From Atherinomorus stipes (lineage: Eukaryota; Chordata; Actinopteri; Atheriniformes; Atherinidae): a DNA stretch of 64,000 nt. Numbering within the stretch: position 1 is the stretch's first letter; each line of letters begins with the position of its first letter. The notes under the pieces were generated by a model that saw only the letters and a program-made list of their open reading frames with translations, did no database searches and was not told the DNA's origin. The translations under genes and the position numbers were made by a program. Location of the stretch: assembly GCA_023101725.1 (NCBI GenBank), contig JALJCO010010315.1:186001-250000 (forward strand), written 5' to 3'. Positions 13,701-23,893 of this stretch are shown here, piece after piece.

Positions 13701-15100
13701 CACCAGGTCCTGGACCAGGCCCAGGTGCAGGTTTTCGTGACCCCAGGTCCTGGACCAGGCCCAGGTGCAGGTTTTGATGACACCAGGTCCTGGACCAGGC
13801 CCAGGTGCAGGTTTTGATGACACCAGGTCCTGGACCAGGCCCAGGTGCAGGTTTTAGTGACACCAGGTCCTGGACCAGGCCCAGGTGCAGGTTTTGATAA
13901 CACCAGGTCCTGGACCAGGCCCAGGTGCAGGTTTTCGTGACCCCAGGTCCTGGACCAGGCCCAGGTGCAGGTGTTAGTGACCCCAGGTCCTGGACCAGGC
14001 CCAGGTGCAGGTTTTAGTGACCCCACGTTCTGGACCAGGCCCAGGTGCAGGTTTTAGTGACACCAGGTCCTGGACCAGGCCCAGGTGCAGGTTTTGATAA
14101 CACCAGGTCCTGGACCAGGCCCAGGTGCAGGTTTTTGTGACACCAGGTCCTGTACCAGGCCCAGGTGCAGGTTTTTGTGACACCAGGTCCTGGACCAGGC
14201 CCAGGTGCAGGTTTTGATGACACCAGGTCCTGGACCAGGCCCAGGTGCAGGTTTTCGTGACCCCAGGTCCTGGACCAGGCCCAGGTGTAGGTCTTTGTGA
14301 CACCAGGTCCTGGACCAGGCCCAGGTGCAGGTTTTGATGACACCAGGTCCTGGACCAGGCCCAGGTGCAGGTTTTGATGACACCAGGTCCTGGACCAGGC
14401 CCAGGTGCAGGTTTTAGTGACCCCAGGTCCTGGACCAGGCCCAGGTGCAGGTTTTAGTGACACCAGGTCCTGGACCAGACCCAGGTGCAGGTCTTTGTGA
14501 CACCAGGTTCTGGACCAGGCCCAGGTGCAGGTTTTAGTGACCCCAGGTCCTGGACCAGGCCCAGGTGCAGGTTTTAGTGACCCCAGGTCCTGGACCAGGC
14601 CCAGGTGCAGGTTTTGATAACACCAGGTCCTGGACCAGGCCCAGGTGCAGTTTTTCGTGACCCCAGGTCCTGGACCAGGCCCAGGTGCAGGTTTTCGTGA
14701 CCCTAGGTCCTGGACCAGGCCCAGGTGCAGGTTTTCGTGACCCTAGGTTCTGGACCAGGCCCAGGTGCAGGTTTTCGTGACCCCACGTTCTGGACCAGGT
14801 GCAGGTGTCAGAAGCGTCCACCCATGCCTGGCGTCTCACCTGCAGCCGTCCGTCCAGCGTCCTCTGGATGGTGACGCAGCGGCTGGGCTGGATGCCGCTG
14901 CTGGTGACGGCGGTGATCAGGGAGTCCAGCTCGTCCTTCTTCTCCTTCAGCTTCTTCACCAGACTCTCGATGGCGCGCTTGGCGAAGCCCTCGTTCTCGC
15001 CGCCCTGCCGGTGACGCATCAGGCTGTGGACGATGCTGAGGCAGGCGTCGGCACTGCTGGGGGCGGGGCCCAGGACGGACACGGTCCCGAGGACGGACAT
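693..15100 (-). CDS. smad4: SMAD4 co-Smad, ten coding exons, complete in frame
   Basis: SMAD4 is the shared partner of receptor-activated Smads in TGF-beta/BMP signalling; it shuttles to the nucleus and binds DNA through its MH1 domain. Coding exons in transcript order are 15100-14840, 5285-5108, 4881-4756, 4687-4547, 4225-4115, 4021-3968, 3893-3710, 3388-3220, 1063-958 and 880-693. All junctions are AG/GT and all phases agree, giving 1518 nt (505 residues plus stop). MH1 occupies about residues 15-146 and contains [17 protein letters not shown], the [20 protein letters not shown] block and the Cys/His zinc ligands ([16 protein letters not shown]). The linker (about 147-290) is Pro/Gly-rich and keeps VKDEF and TWTG. 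MH2 starts near residue 291 (PEFWCSI) and keeps [20 protein letters not shown] and the terminal VDDLRRLC to LLDQVLHML. The short human exon after the MH1 exon was not found. The start is the ATG at 15100-15098, the first in-frame one after the acceptor at 15118. I cannot tell which teleost paralogue (a or b) this is. Confidence 0.95.
1080..3165. repeat. TCA/CAT trinucleotide-based array filling a smad4 intron
   Basis: About 2.1 kb built from tcatca runs broken by a recurring 'tcagtcataatcatc' motif, with some larger blocks duplicated (for example 1150-1440 against 1725-1900). The host smad4 intron is 1064-3219, so the array makes up nearly all of it and comes within about 20 nt of the 3' splice site. 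On the transcribed (minus) strand it reads as GATGATTATGACTGATGATG-like sequence. Confidence 0.95.
3420..3705. repeat. Degenerate AACTGGACT-type repeat filling a smad4 intron
   Basis: The 321-nt intron 3389-3709 consists mostly of diverged copies of 'aactggactggaactgg' and 'cagaaccgatagaattgg' blocks, with a larger duplicated unit of roughly 65-70 bp. Both flanking splice sites remain canonical. Confidence 0.75.
4926..5050. repeat. Short ~27-bp tandem repeat in a smad4 intron
   Basis: Several copies of 'gtagtactcagactgatac' sequence occupy part of the 226-nt intron between exons 5108-5285 and 4756-4881. The 30-nt exon found in mammalian SMAD4 at this place is not visible here. Confidence 0.7.
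5512..7195. repeat. 22-bp minisatellite, GATATCACAGATACCTGGGG
   Basis: About 75 units of a 22-bp motif (gatatcacagatacctgggg plus two bases). The left half is diverged; units become nearly identical from about 6520, as expected for more recent expansion at that end. It lies in the ~9.5 kb smad4 intron 5286-14839. The overlapping open frames are repeat translation. Confidence 0.95.
7196..7879. other. smad4 intron, largely unique, with simple repeats
   Basis: Mostly non-repetitive intron. It contains a 42-bp unit present twice (about 7510-7600), a (TCC)n run at about 7757-7784 and a C homopolymer at 7785-7799. I see no exon here. Confidence 0.6.
7890..9598. mobile_element. hAT-like non-autonomous DNA transposon, 1.7 kb, with target duplication
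   Basis: The ends are inverted: AGGGCCGTTTCAAGG at the left, and a right end whose complement starts AGGGCTGTTGCAACAAGG, both followed by a GGGGCCCCAAGC-like block. The identical 10-mer atcagtatcc flanks the element at 7880-7889 and 9599-9608. No transposase frame is visible. A block with 'cgcaatatctca' and 'gaaaagcttaaa' occurs twice inside (near 8192 and 9357), suggesting internal duplication. The flanking DNA has other GTATCC motifs, so part of the apparent target duplication could be local repetition. Confidence 0.75.
8806..9057. repeat. 18-bp minisatellite inside the hAT-like element
   Basis: Fourteen near-identical copies of an 18-bp unit, GAACTACGTAGAATGATG, differing mainly at one base (gatgg or gatag). 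Each unit contains the palindrome TACGTA. The repetitive open frames on both strands are artefacts of the 18-bp period being a multiple of three. Confidence 0.95.
9735..10260. mobile_element. MITE-like fragment related to the element at 16972
   Basis: It begins 'caggggtctcattcataaa', very close to the terminus at 16970, and shares motifs such as 'gcgcacgcaa' and 'tgacgggagagcgtgcg' with that element's interior. No clear right terminus was found, so the end given is approximate. Confidence 0.4.
10261..10590. other. AT-rich smad4 intron sequence, no feature recognised
   Basis: AT-rich sequence with a T homopolymer at 10499-10510 and GATATC-containing motifs. No exon or complete transposon end was identified. 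Confidence 0.4.
10592..13216. repeat. 34-bp minisatellite in smad4 intron
   Basis: About 77 units with a 34-bp period, core 'actagcaggtattagatac' followed by 'taccatatatcagat'. Higher-order blocks of identical variants recur. Between about 12440 and 12730 many units carry one- or two-base deletions not seen elsewhere in the array. Confidence 0.95.
13408..14806. repeat. 40-bp minisatellite next to the smad4 exon 2 donor
   Basis: About 35 units of exactly 40 bp, core 'caccaggtcctggaccaggc' then 'ccaggtgcaggttt' and a variable tail (gatga, agtga, cgtga, gataa). The array ends about 33 nt from the splice donor of exon 2. The Pro/Gly-rich minus-strand open frames of up to 238 residues are repeat read-through. 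Confidence 0.97.
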
Positions 15101-15117
15101 GGTCCCGGGGACAAGCG
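14840..15117 (-). other. smad4: smad4 exon 2 (start-codon exon)
   Basis: The acceptor ctgctgcag ends at 15118 and the donor gtgagacg begins at 14839. Seventeen untranslated bases precede the ATG. The exon encodes 87 residues, the N-terminal part of MH1 ([18 protein letters not shown] onward). The 40-bp minisatellite begins only about 35 nt into the following intron. Confidence 0.9.
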
Positions 15118-15627
15118 CTGCAGCAGAGAGGACAAGGTGGACATTAAAAACCAGAATGAATCTGGTCACACTGAAGACAACACAGAGACCTGCGGCCCTC
15201 ACCGCAGGACCGAGAATACCAGGTCACATACAGGAGACGCTGGAGACAGACCTCATACAGGTCTGTCTCCAGGACCCGGCTGGAACTCCTCGAAGCTCTG
15301 AGTCCATGCAGGTCTGTCTCCGGGACCCGGCTGGAACTCCTCCAGCTCCAGATCCCTGATCCTGCTGATGGACAGGAAGACCACCACACCTCGTTCCTCC
15401 ATGGGGTTCAGGTCTGGACTCTGAACCTGTTTTTCAGGATCTCAGCCCCATGAATCCTGACAACAACCTGAACCCAGACCTAAGCCTAGACCTGGACCTG
15501 GACCTGGACCTAGACCTGACCACCTACAGTGACCCCAGGCTTGTGGATTAGACACTGGACCTGATGCTGCATCACTCTGGAACCAGGCAGATCTGGACTC
15601 ATCAGACCAAATGACCTAGGTCCAGGA

Positions 15628-16862
15628 TGGAATTTTATGTCCGGGATGGTACTGGAGGTCCAGGATGGAATTGGAGGTCCAAAACGGGACTGGAGGTCCA
15701 AGATGGGACTGGAGGTCCGGGATGGGATAAGAGGTCCAAGATGGGACTGGAGGTCCGGGATGGGATCGGAGGCCCAGGATGGGATCGGAGGTCCAGGATG
15801 GAATCAGAGACCAGGATGGGATCGAAGGTCCAGGTTGGGACTGGGATCCAGGATGGGACTGGAGGTCCGGGATGGGATCGGAGGCCCAGGATGGGATCGG
15901 AGATCCAGGATGGGATCGGAGGTCCAGGATGGGATCGGAGGTCCAGGATGGGATCGGAGGTCCAGGATGGAATCGAAGGTCCAGGATGGGATCGGAGACC
16001 AGGATGGGATCGAAGGTCCGGGATGGGATCGGAGGTCCAGGATGGAATCGAAGGTCCAGGATGGGATCGGAGGTCCAGGATGGGACTGAAGGTCCGGGAT
16101 GGGATCGGAGACCAGGATGGGATCGGAGACCAGGATGGGATCAGAGGTCCAGGATGGGACTGAAGGTCCGGGATGGGATCGGAGACCAGGATGGGATCGG
16201 AGACCAGGATGGAATCGAAGGTCCGGGATGGGATCGGAGGTCCAGGATGGAATCGAAGGTCCAGGATGGGATCGGAGGTCCAGGATGGGACTGAAGGTCC
16301 GGGATGGGATCGGAGACCAGGATGGGATCGGAGACCAGGATGGAACTGGAGGTCCAGGATGGAACTGGAGGTCCAGGAGGGGACTGGGATCCAGGATGGG
16401 ACTGAAGGTCCGGGATGGGATTGGAGGTCCAGGATGGGACTGAATGTCCGGGATGGGACTGGAGGTCCAGGATGGGACTGAATGTCCGGGATGGGACTGG
16501 GATCCAGGATGGGACTGAAGGTCCGGGATGGGATTGGAGGTCCAGGATGGGACTGAATGTCCAGGTTGGGACTGGGATCCAGGATGGGATCGGAGGTCCA
16601 GGATGGGATCGGAGGTCCAGGATGGGACTGAAGGTCCGGGATGGGATCGGAGGTCCAGGATGGGACTGAAGGTCCGGGATGGGATCGGAGGTCCAGGATG
16701 GGACTGAAGGTCCAGGATGGGATCGGAGGTCCAGGATGGGATCGGAGGTCCAGGATGGGACTGAAGGTCCGGGATGGGATCAGAGGTCCAGGATGGGACT
16801 GAAGGTCCGGGATGGGATCGGAGGTCCAGGATGGGACTGGGATCCAGGATGAAACTGGAGGT
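15628..16862. repeat. 19-bp minisatellite in smad4 intron 1
   Basis: About 65 units of the 19-mer ggaggtccaggatgggatc, with variants (gactgaaggtccgggat, ggagaccaggatggga). Long open frames occur on both strands, including one of 353 codons, because the array lacks stop codons. No protein homology is apparent. Confidence 0.95.
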
Positions 16863-16971
16863 CAAGAATGGTCCAGGCGTCAGGACTGTAGATTAAAGGA
16901 AGACCAGCAGGTTCTGGGACGGTCCAGGACTGTGGATTAAAGGAAGACCAGCAGGTTCTGGGACGGTCCAG

Positions 16972-17690
16972 GGGTCTCATTTATAAACGTTGCGCACGCA
17001 CAAAACGGGCCCTGAAACTACACAGTTTGCACGCTAAAGTTGTGATGTATAAAAAGCGAACTTGATGGGAGAATGTGCGGTCTTCCGCGTGACCTCTGAC
17101 CCTTGCGTACGCTGGTTTTGGAGACCGGGGAAAGTGGCGACACAGATGGTGACGTGGGGAACTGAAACCACACCATGATTCCCCTGCTGGCAGCAGTGAT
17201 ACTGTGTCCCGGCTACTGAACATCGACCTTTGGCTGACGGGTGAGCATCACTGCACCACATTAAAAAGGTTTTCTGTGTTCTGCACAGTCGCTCTGATAC
17301 GCCGTTCCCTCCACAGAGACCTCTGTTACATCATCACCGCCACAACAACCTGCTGCATCAGCAGACTTTCGTTTATCTGTGATTCCTGTGACGCCCAAAT
17401 AAAATGTTTTTATGGGGCTCCATTCAGTCTCCGCAAAATTACGTTTTATTGTCTTTTCAGTCGCCACGATGAAGCTTTAAATGCCTCAGATCAGCTCATT
17501 CACATGCAGAAACATCCATCGGGAAAGTGGGCGTGTAGGGGGCGGGGCCAACGTGGGCGTGTAGGGGGCGGGGCCAAATTGTGATTTATAACGGGGAAAT
17601 TGTTTGGATCTGTGCACACGCACAGTTTTATAAATCTGAATATAACGTTCACTTTTAGTAAAGATCCTACACAGTTTATAAATGAGACCC
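16972..17690. mobile_element. hAT-type MITE, ~720 bp
   Basis: Perfect 17-bp inverted termini, gggtctcatttataaac at 16972-16988 and its complement at 17674-17690. Outer bases extend to CCAGGGG on the left and CCCTGG on the right, typical of hAT ends. The flanking sequences gacggtc and gactgtc could be a diverged target duplication. The internal sequence has no long conserved frame. Confidence 0.7.
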
Positions 17691-17984
17691 TGGACTGTCC
17701 TTCATCGCCGATCTCGGTAAGTCGTCATGACGACATGACCTGGGATGATGTAAACGACAATGATGTCATCGAACAAAAACCTCCTTCATGACATCAGAAT
17801 GTTAAAACTAGAGACTCACGACCCTGGAACTCGGTCCAGAACTGGGTCCAGAACTGGGTTCAGATCAACCTGGAAACAGAACCAGGAGGTCCAAGACCAC
17901 GTGGTCACAGAGACCAGCAGCACCCTGATAACGCCACAGCTGTCTGTCCACAGCTGTCTGTCTCATAAACCCCTGACGTAAACG

Positions 17985-18525
17985 TCCTGCATGTCAGAGA
18001 CACGGAGACATGAAGACACTGAGACAGAGACATGGAGACACTGAGTCATGAAGACACTGAGACACGAAGACAAGAAGACATTGAGAAATGGAGACACAAA
18101 GACATGAAGACATTGAGACACTGAGTCACAAAGACATGGAAACACAGAGACACAAAGACATGAAGACACTGAGACATGAAGAAATGGATACACAGAGATA
18201 TGGAGACACAGAGACATGAAGACATGGACACACTGAGACACAAACACATGGGGACAGACAAAAAGATGTGGAGACACTAAGACAGAGACGTGAATACATG
18301 AAGACACTGAGTCATTGAGAAATGGAGATACAGTCATTAAGACGTGAAGACATGGAGACATGAAGACATAGAGACACTTAGACATGGAGACACTGAGACA
18401 TGGAGACACTTCGACATAAAGACATTGAGACATGAAGACATGGACACTGGGGCATGGAAAGATGGAGACACTGAAATGTAGAGACAGAGACACTGGGACA
18501 GACATACTGAGAGAAAAGGACAGGT
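17985..18525. repeat. Degenerate GAGACACTGAGACATGAA-type minisatellite
   Basis: Loose tandem array with unit length varying around 18-24 bp, made of gagacac, gagacatg and gaagacat blocks. It lies in smad4 intron 1, and the 263-codon minus-strand frame across it is repeat translation. Confidence 0.8.
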
Positions 18526-18754
18526 TGACATGTGGACGTGGAGCAGCAGATAGGTGGAGGACAAGGACAGAGGGACATAATCTCACCTCGTCCTGATGAA
18601 CTGTCTCATTGATGAATAATATTATAAATACACTGACGTCACTGCCATTGATCAGTGACATCATCAGATGCTCATTCCGTCTGGCGGATGTCCCCCTGTC
18701 CTCGTGTCTCCGGATCAACAGTTGTCCCCCGCGGACTGTCTCAGCTGCACTCAC

Positions 18755-18960
18755 CGGGACTCGGAGCTCCTCTCGGGTCTCCTCAGCGGCTGCGTCCGCG
18801 GCGCGAGCTCCGTGGGTCTGCTGTCCGCGTGTCCTCCGTCTCCAGACGGTCTGTGTCTGCGCGCGCCGGGGGGAGGGGAGGGGGGGGGGTGCGGGGGGGG
18901 CTGTGTCACGCTCCCCGACAGCCAGACATAACAGGAAGTCTGCTGACCTCCGAGTCCTTC
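18755..18960 (-). promoter_or_regulatory. smad4 non-coding exon 1 and CpG-rich promoter region
   Basis: This GC- and CpG-rich block sits upstream of the start-codon exon and ends in a near-perfect donor (cccg|gtgagtgc on the minus strand, exon edge 18755). SMAD4 genes normally have a non-coding first exon, so I place exon 1 and the TATA-less promoter here. The transcription start is not determined; 18960 is an approximate edge. Intron 1 would be about 3.6 kb. Confidence 0.6.
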
Positions 18961-18999
18961 CAAAATAAGAGCTGACCAGAGAAGCCGATGTGACGTCAT

Positions 19000-20675
19000 A
19001 TTAAACTACCCCCCCCCAGTCAGGTTCTGAGGCGCCAACTTCCGCCTCTGTGTGACCCCTGCGTTTGTAGATGTTGCTGACTGGAAAATATTTATTTTTA
19101 TTTGTATACAAGTATTATTAATTTATTTATCTGTTTATCGTCATTATTTATTTATTTTATTTATTTATTTATCAGCAAAAGTTAATCAGATATAAAGACT
19201 GATTGATCTCAGACTGGCAGCTTTGTTCAGAAACTGTTGTGTTCCTGTTTTCCTGCAGCTTAAAGCAAAAAAACAAACAAAGACATTGAAATTCTTCAAT
19301 TATATCTTTAGTTTAGTTTTTTTTTTTTTTTTAAAACTATATTATATAATAATAATACGTTGCATTTATAGGTGCATTTCAGACCCTCAACGCGTTTAAC
19401 AATAAGAAAGATTTGAAAAAGCAGTGAGACCTACAGCTTAGATGTGAATTAACCAATAGGACAGTATTTATGGGGAGGTTGTGATAATATTTATTTCTAT
19501 CTCCATCTACAAGAAAAAAAGTTTCCATTTCTTTTATTTGTTTTAAACACATGACAAAGCGGAGCATTTCAGTTTTGTGTATCTGAGTTTGGACTTTTCC
19601 CGGATTGCTGTCCTTCATGTTGCACCTGAACAGGTAAATAACCATCTGTCTGCAGACGTTTCTGCTACAGAACAGCACGAGTTCATGAAATCAGCGTCAG
19701 CAACATGCTGTCCCGGTACTCTGAAATGAGACCTGATCAGATCTGCGCAGCGTTCAGATCCTCCATCCATGCAGTCATGGTCCCTGACGACCCACGCAGC
19801 TCTGGTCTGATCATGACGTCAGACGCAGACAGACGCAGTCGATCCGAACGAGCCTACAACTTTCAGAAATCCCCAAAAGCCTTATTCTGAAGGAGACTCC
19901 AGAGGTTTGTTTGTGCGCGTGACTCCTGGGAGATCAGTGCACTCGCGCGCGTGTGGTTGCCCTGGAAACAACGCCACCTGGTGGCAGATGAGATGTATGG
20001 AAGCAGAGGAGGGCCAAAACATATCCGGAGAATAAGAAGTTAATAAAAACAATAGAAATAACGATGTAATTACTCTCACCACTGTCTAATTTATTCTTTT
20101 ATTTTTTCAATGAATAGCTTAAATTAAAAATGCTAATTATTTGTTTAAAAGATGTAATTAAAGGGACAACAGGCAAGATTAAGAAATAAGACTCGTGACT
20201 GGCGCTGCGGGTATTAAAATACTGGACATGCTTCTTTCACAAATCACCTCTAGTCCCTTTAATTTTATTTATTTTTCTGCATTGTTTTCTCTCTTACTTT
20301 TGCCATTTTCCAGGAGCCCGTTGCATGAAACTAGGATCAGGGATTAATCCAGGATATTGGATTAACGTATCCGTGATCTGGTTGAAATAAACTGGGATAG
20401 GGGCTAGTGGTATATGTTATGGTGTAAGTTACCATGGAGATTTATTCCGTGGAGCTAGCCTGGTCTGGAGCAGGCTTAATCCCAGGATTTATTTAATCTC
20501 ATCCTCCATCACAGTCAGAAGTTACTACACATGGAAACATTTTGGTTCCACTTTCCGCTAAACATGATCACATTCAACTAGACCCACTGGTGGAATTTAA
20601 ACACTGTTTGTCAACTGCAATCATTAGAAAGTGAAGTTTCACAAAGACTGCAAATAAAATACACATCCAATAAAG
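19000..20675. other. Intergenic region between divergent promoters, no gene recognised
   Basis: AT-rich sequence upstream of smad4. A segment from about 20313 ('gagcccgttgcatgaaacta') resembles one end of a dispersed repeat, but I could not find a matching second end. Short open frames here show no recognisable domain. Confidence 0.4.
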
Positions 20676-20679
20676 CTGT

Positions 20680-20858
20680 TGTGGCTGTAGCTCAGGTGGG
20701 GGAGCAGTCATCTTTCAACTGGAGGGTCGGGGGATCGATTTCAGGCTATCGGGGTATGAATGTGTGATTGGGTGACTGTGACCTGCAGTATAAAGCGCTT
20801 TGAGTGGTCAGTATGACTAAAAACATGCTGTATAAGTACAGTCCATTTACCATTTCAT
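20680..20858 (+). mobile_element. tRNA-derived SINE
   Basis: The 5' part looks like a tRNA: 'tgtagctcaggtggg' matches an A box and 'gggatcgatttc' a B box at the expected spacing. The 3' part has 'aaagcgctttgagtggtca' and ends with 'gtccatttaccattt', a tail common in fish SINEs. I do not assign a named family. Confidence 0.7.
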
Positions 20859-21929
20859 ATAATATCAGTGATGTAAGATTTTTTTAACCATCATCTCCCA
20901 TAAATTGTAACTGAAACTTGAATATACCTGACTTTTTGTGAGAAGTATCATACATATATATATATATATTTGCACAAACATATGCATACAGTACATACAT
21001 ACAGTAGATAGGTCTGTACAAACACTAACTTCCATAGCTACATATTTGGCATAAAGGAGCAACAATTTCATTCCTAACTGGCGTGCAACTATATTCTCAG
21101 CATTGTTAATGAACTGTGCGGATTGTGACTGTAATTGTTGGTTTCAGTGAGTGGGTATTTGAGCACCATATTTAAAGGTAGAGTCCGGAGTTTCCACCGG
21201 TTTCTGTTTGCAACAGCATTCAAACCGACAGCTCCTCCACTCGAGATAATGGCCGCCTCGCTCTTCAGCCTATTCAATTTAAAGCCTCCTTCAGAGTTCA
21301 AAAGCGGGTAAAAGCCAAACCAATATTAACCCTGACTCCAGACTCTAATCTTTTTTAGGAGAGATTTCCTTGAAAAAAAAAAAAAAAAGAAAAAGAAAAA
21401 AAAAAAAAAGAGGAGAGGGAACCACAAGAAAGGGGAAGGGGGATAACCTTAACCATTCAGGAGGTCCGCAATACTTTACTGCTTTTTCTCATCATTTTAC
21501 GACAGCTGCGGTGCTTTCTTTATTTTTTATTTGATCCTTCACTGCCTCGTAGGCTTCCAGGAGGACTTCCTGCTCCGTCAGAGTGACTGTGTGTGATGAG
21601 TCTTCATCACACACCAGAGTAACTCATGGAGTTCCCCAGGGTTCTGTGCTCGGACCAATACTCTTCACATTATACGGTATAGCTTCCTTTGGGTAATATC
21701 ATCAGACAACATGGCATGAATTTTCACTCAGATATACTCATTGTAGTGACTAACAGTCACTCAGCTGGGTGAGAGGACAGATTGTTTGTAATGCGCTTCC
21801 TACAAAAGTCCAAGAGATTTCCTTCCTTTGGGAGATGTTCCCATTTATTTTCCTTTGCTGATTATTTAGCTGGCAGGTTACATTATAACTAAATCAAAAA
21901 GAGTGCAAAAAAAAAAGAAAAAGAAAAAA

Positions 21930-21935
21930 AAGGAG

Positions 21936-21977
<42 letters not shown>

Positions 21978-22149
21978 GGGGAGGGATTGCAGATGATAAA
22001 TAGCAAAATAAAATAAAGGATCCAATTACCTTTGTTCAGTTTCAATTTAATTTATTTCAGGGACATAAATAAATAAATTTATTACAACACTAAATATATA
22101 AATATACCAGAATTAGCTTAAGGGCTATTTATTATCTGCAATCCCTCCC

Positions 22150-22211
<62 letters not shown>

Positions 22212-22380
22212 GGGAGGGATTCTGGGATTCTAAATATACCAGCTAATTCTGGTATATTTATATATTTAGTGTCGTAATAAATTTATTTATTTATGTCCCT
22301 GAAATAAATTAAATTGAAACTGAACAGGCTAATTGGATCCTTTGTTTTATTTTTTCCTATTTTTAATGGTATATATTAAT
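21930..22380. mobile_element. Palindromic AT-rich element with central (TA)n
   Basis: Sequence around 22017-22124 (ggatccaatta, gtttcaatttaatttatttc, gggacataaataaataaatt) reappears inverted at about 22232-22343. The arms are separated by (TA)n at about 22155-22207, and another (TA)n lies at 21938-21974. The motif 'gggagggatt' occurs at each junction. It looks like a fold-back element or two nested inverted copies. Confidence 0.65.
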
Positions 22381-22399
22381 TATTTGCCATTCATCGTGC

Positions 22400-22535
22400 T
22401 GGCGGTAAGTTCGGGTCGTCCGTATCCGGTTCCGTCCGGCTGTGACCTGGAAGCTACTGGACCTGTGACGCAGTCAGCGGCAGCGGGTGTGACCGTCAGC
22501 TACCTGTGAAACGGCTGGAGACGCGTAAGCTACAG
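22400..22535 (+). promoter_or_regulatory. CpG-rich candidate promoter / 5' UTR exon of the CHTOP-like gene
   Basis: A GC- and CpG-rich stretch follows the AT-rich intergenic DNA and ends in a good donor (ctacag|gtgaggtt, exon edge 22535). It lies on the same strand as, and upstream of, the CHTOP-like coding exons. Linking it to that gene is inference: another short CpG-rich segment with a gtgagt donor at about 27832 could be the true first exon. Confidence 0.35.
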
Positions 22536-22891
22536 GTGAGGTTACAGGACGCAGGTTTACTGGTTTGGGTCGGCTTGCTGTAGACGCGGGCAGCGTCGTT
22601 AGCATCGAAGCTAACGGGTCTGTCCGCGGCTCGTCCGTTTTCTGGACCGAGACCATTCTGCTTTCAGAACCAGAACACACTGGAGCAGGGTCTGCTGGTG
22701 CCCTGAGAAACGGAACCGAGCCAAAAAACCGAACCGAACCGAGTCCACGTGGCGGGACGCGCCTGTATCAGGTTTTTACGCTAATCGCGTCCCTCTCGCG
22801 TGCTCAGAGGCCCGCTTGGTTTCCTGACCAGCGTCCCCGACACGGATTCAGTCATGGTGGCTGTCGTTGGCGCCAAACCTTCCAAAACCTG

Positions 22892-23893
22892 ACCTAGACC
22901 CCGCAGCATGATCCAGAACCTGACCTAGACCCCGCAGCATGATCCAGAACCTGACCTAGACCCTGCAGCGTGATCCAGAACCTGACCTAGACCCTGCAGC
23001 ATGATCCAGAACCTGACCTAGACCCTGCAGCATGATCCAGAACCTGACCTAGACCCTGCAGCATGATCCAGAACCTGACCTAGACCCTGCAGCGTGATCC
23101 AGAACCTGACCTAGACCCTGCAGCATGATCCAGAACCTGACCTAGACCCTGCAGCATGATCCAGAACCTGACCTAGACCCTGCAGCATGATCCAGAACCT
23201 GACCTAGACCCTGCAGCATGATCCAGAACCTAGACCTAGACCCTGCAGCATGATCCAGAACCTGACCTAGACCCTGCAGCATGATCCAGAACCTGACCTA
23301 GACCCTGCAGCATGATCCAGAACCAGACCTAGACCCTGCAGAATGATCCAGAACCTGACCTAGACCCTGCAGAATGATCCAGAATCAGACCTAGACCCTG
23401 CAGCATGATCCAGAACCCGACCTAGACCCTGCAGCATGATCCAGAACCTGACCTAGACCCTGCAGCATGATCCAGAACCTGACCTAGACCCTGCAGCATG
23501 ATCCAGAACCAGACCTAGACCCTGCAGCATGATCCAGAACCAGACCTAGACCCTGCAGCATGATCCAGAACCAGACCGAGACCCTGCAGCATGATCAGGA
23601 ACCTGACCTAGACCCTGCAGCATGATCCAGAACCTGACCTAGACCCTGCAGCATGATCCAGAACCAGACCTAGACCCTGCAGCATGATCCAGAATCAGAC
23701 CTAGACCCTGCAGCATGATCCAGAACCTGACCTAGACCCTGCAGCATGATCCAGAACCTGACCTAGACCCTGCAGCATGATCCAGAACCAGACCTAGACC
23801 CTGCAGCATGATCCAGAACCAGACCGAGACCCTGCAGCATGATCGGGAACCTGACCTAGACCCTGCAGCATGATCCAGAACCTGACCTAGACC
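22892..23893. repeat. 31-bp minisatellite
   Basis: About 32 units of 31 bp, core 'cctgacctagaccctgcagc' plus 'atgatccagaa'. Variants (accagacc, gatcagga, gaatgatcc) recur in blocks. It passes directly into the next, unrelated array. Confidence 0.95.

Noticed and set aside
13245..14463. Pro/Gly/Trp-rich minus-strand frames of up to 238 codons
   Set aside because: They are 40-bp array translation within a smad4 intron; the three overlapping frames encode the same peptide permutations.
10592..14806. CRISPR-like array
   Set aside because: These are head-to-tail tandem repeats without spacers, in a vertebrate genome.
15804..16865. A 353-codon minus-strand frame and several plus-strand frames of 100-178 codons
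   Set aside because: These are read-through of the 19-bp array; all frames lack stops because the unit lacks them.
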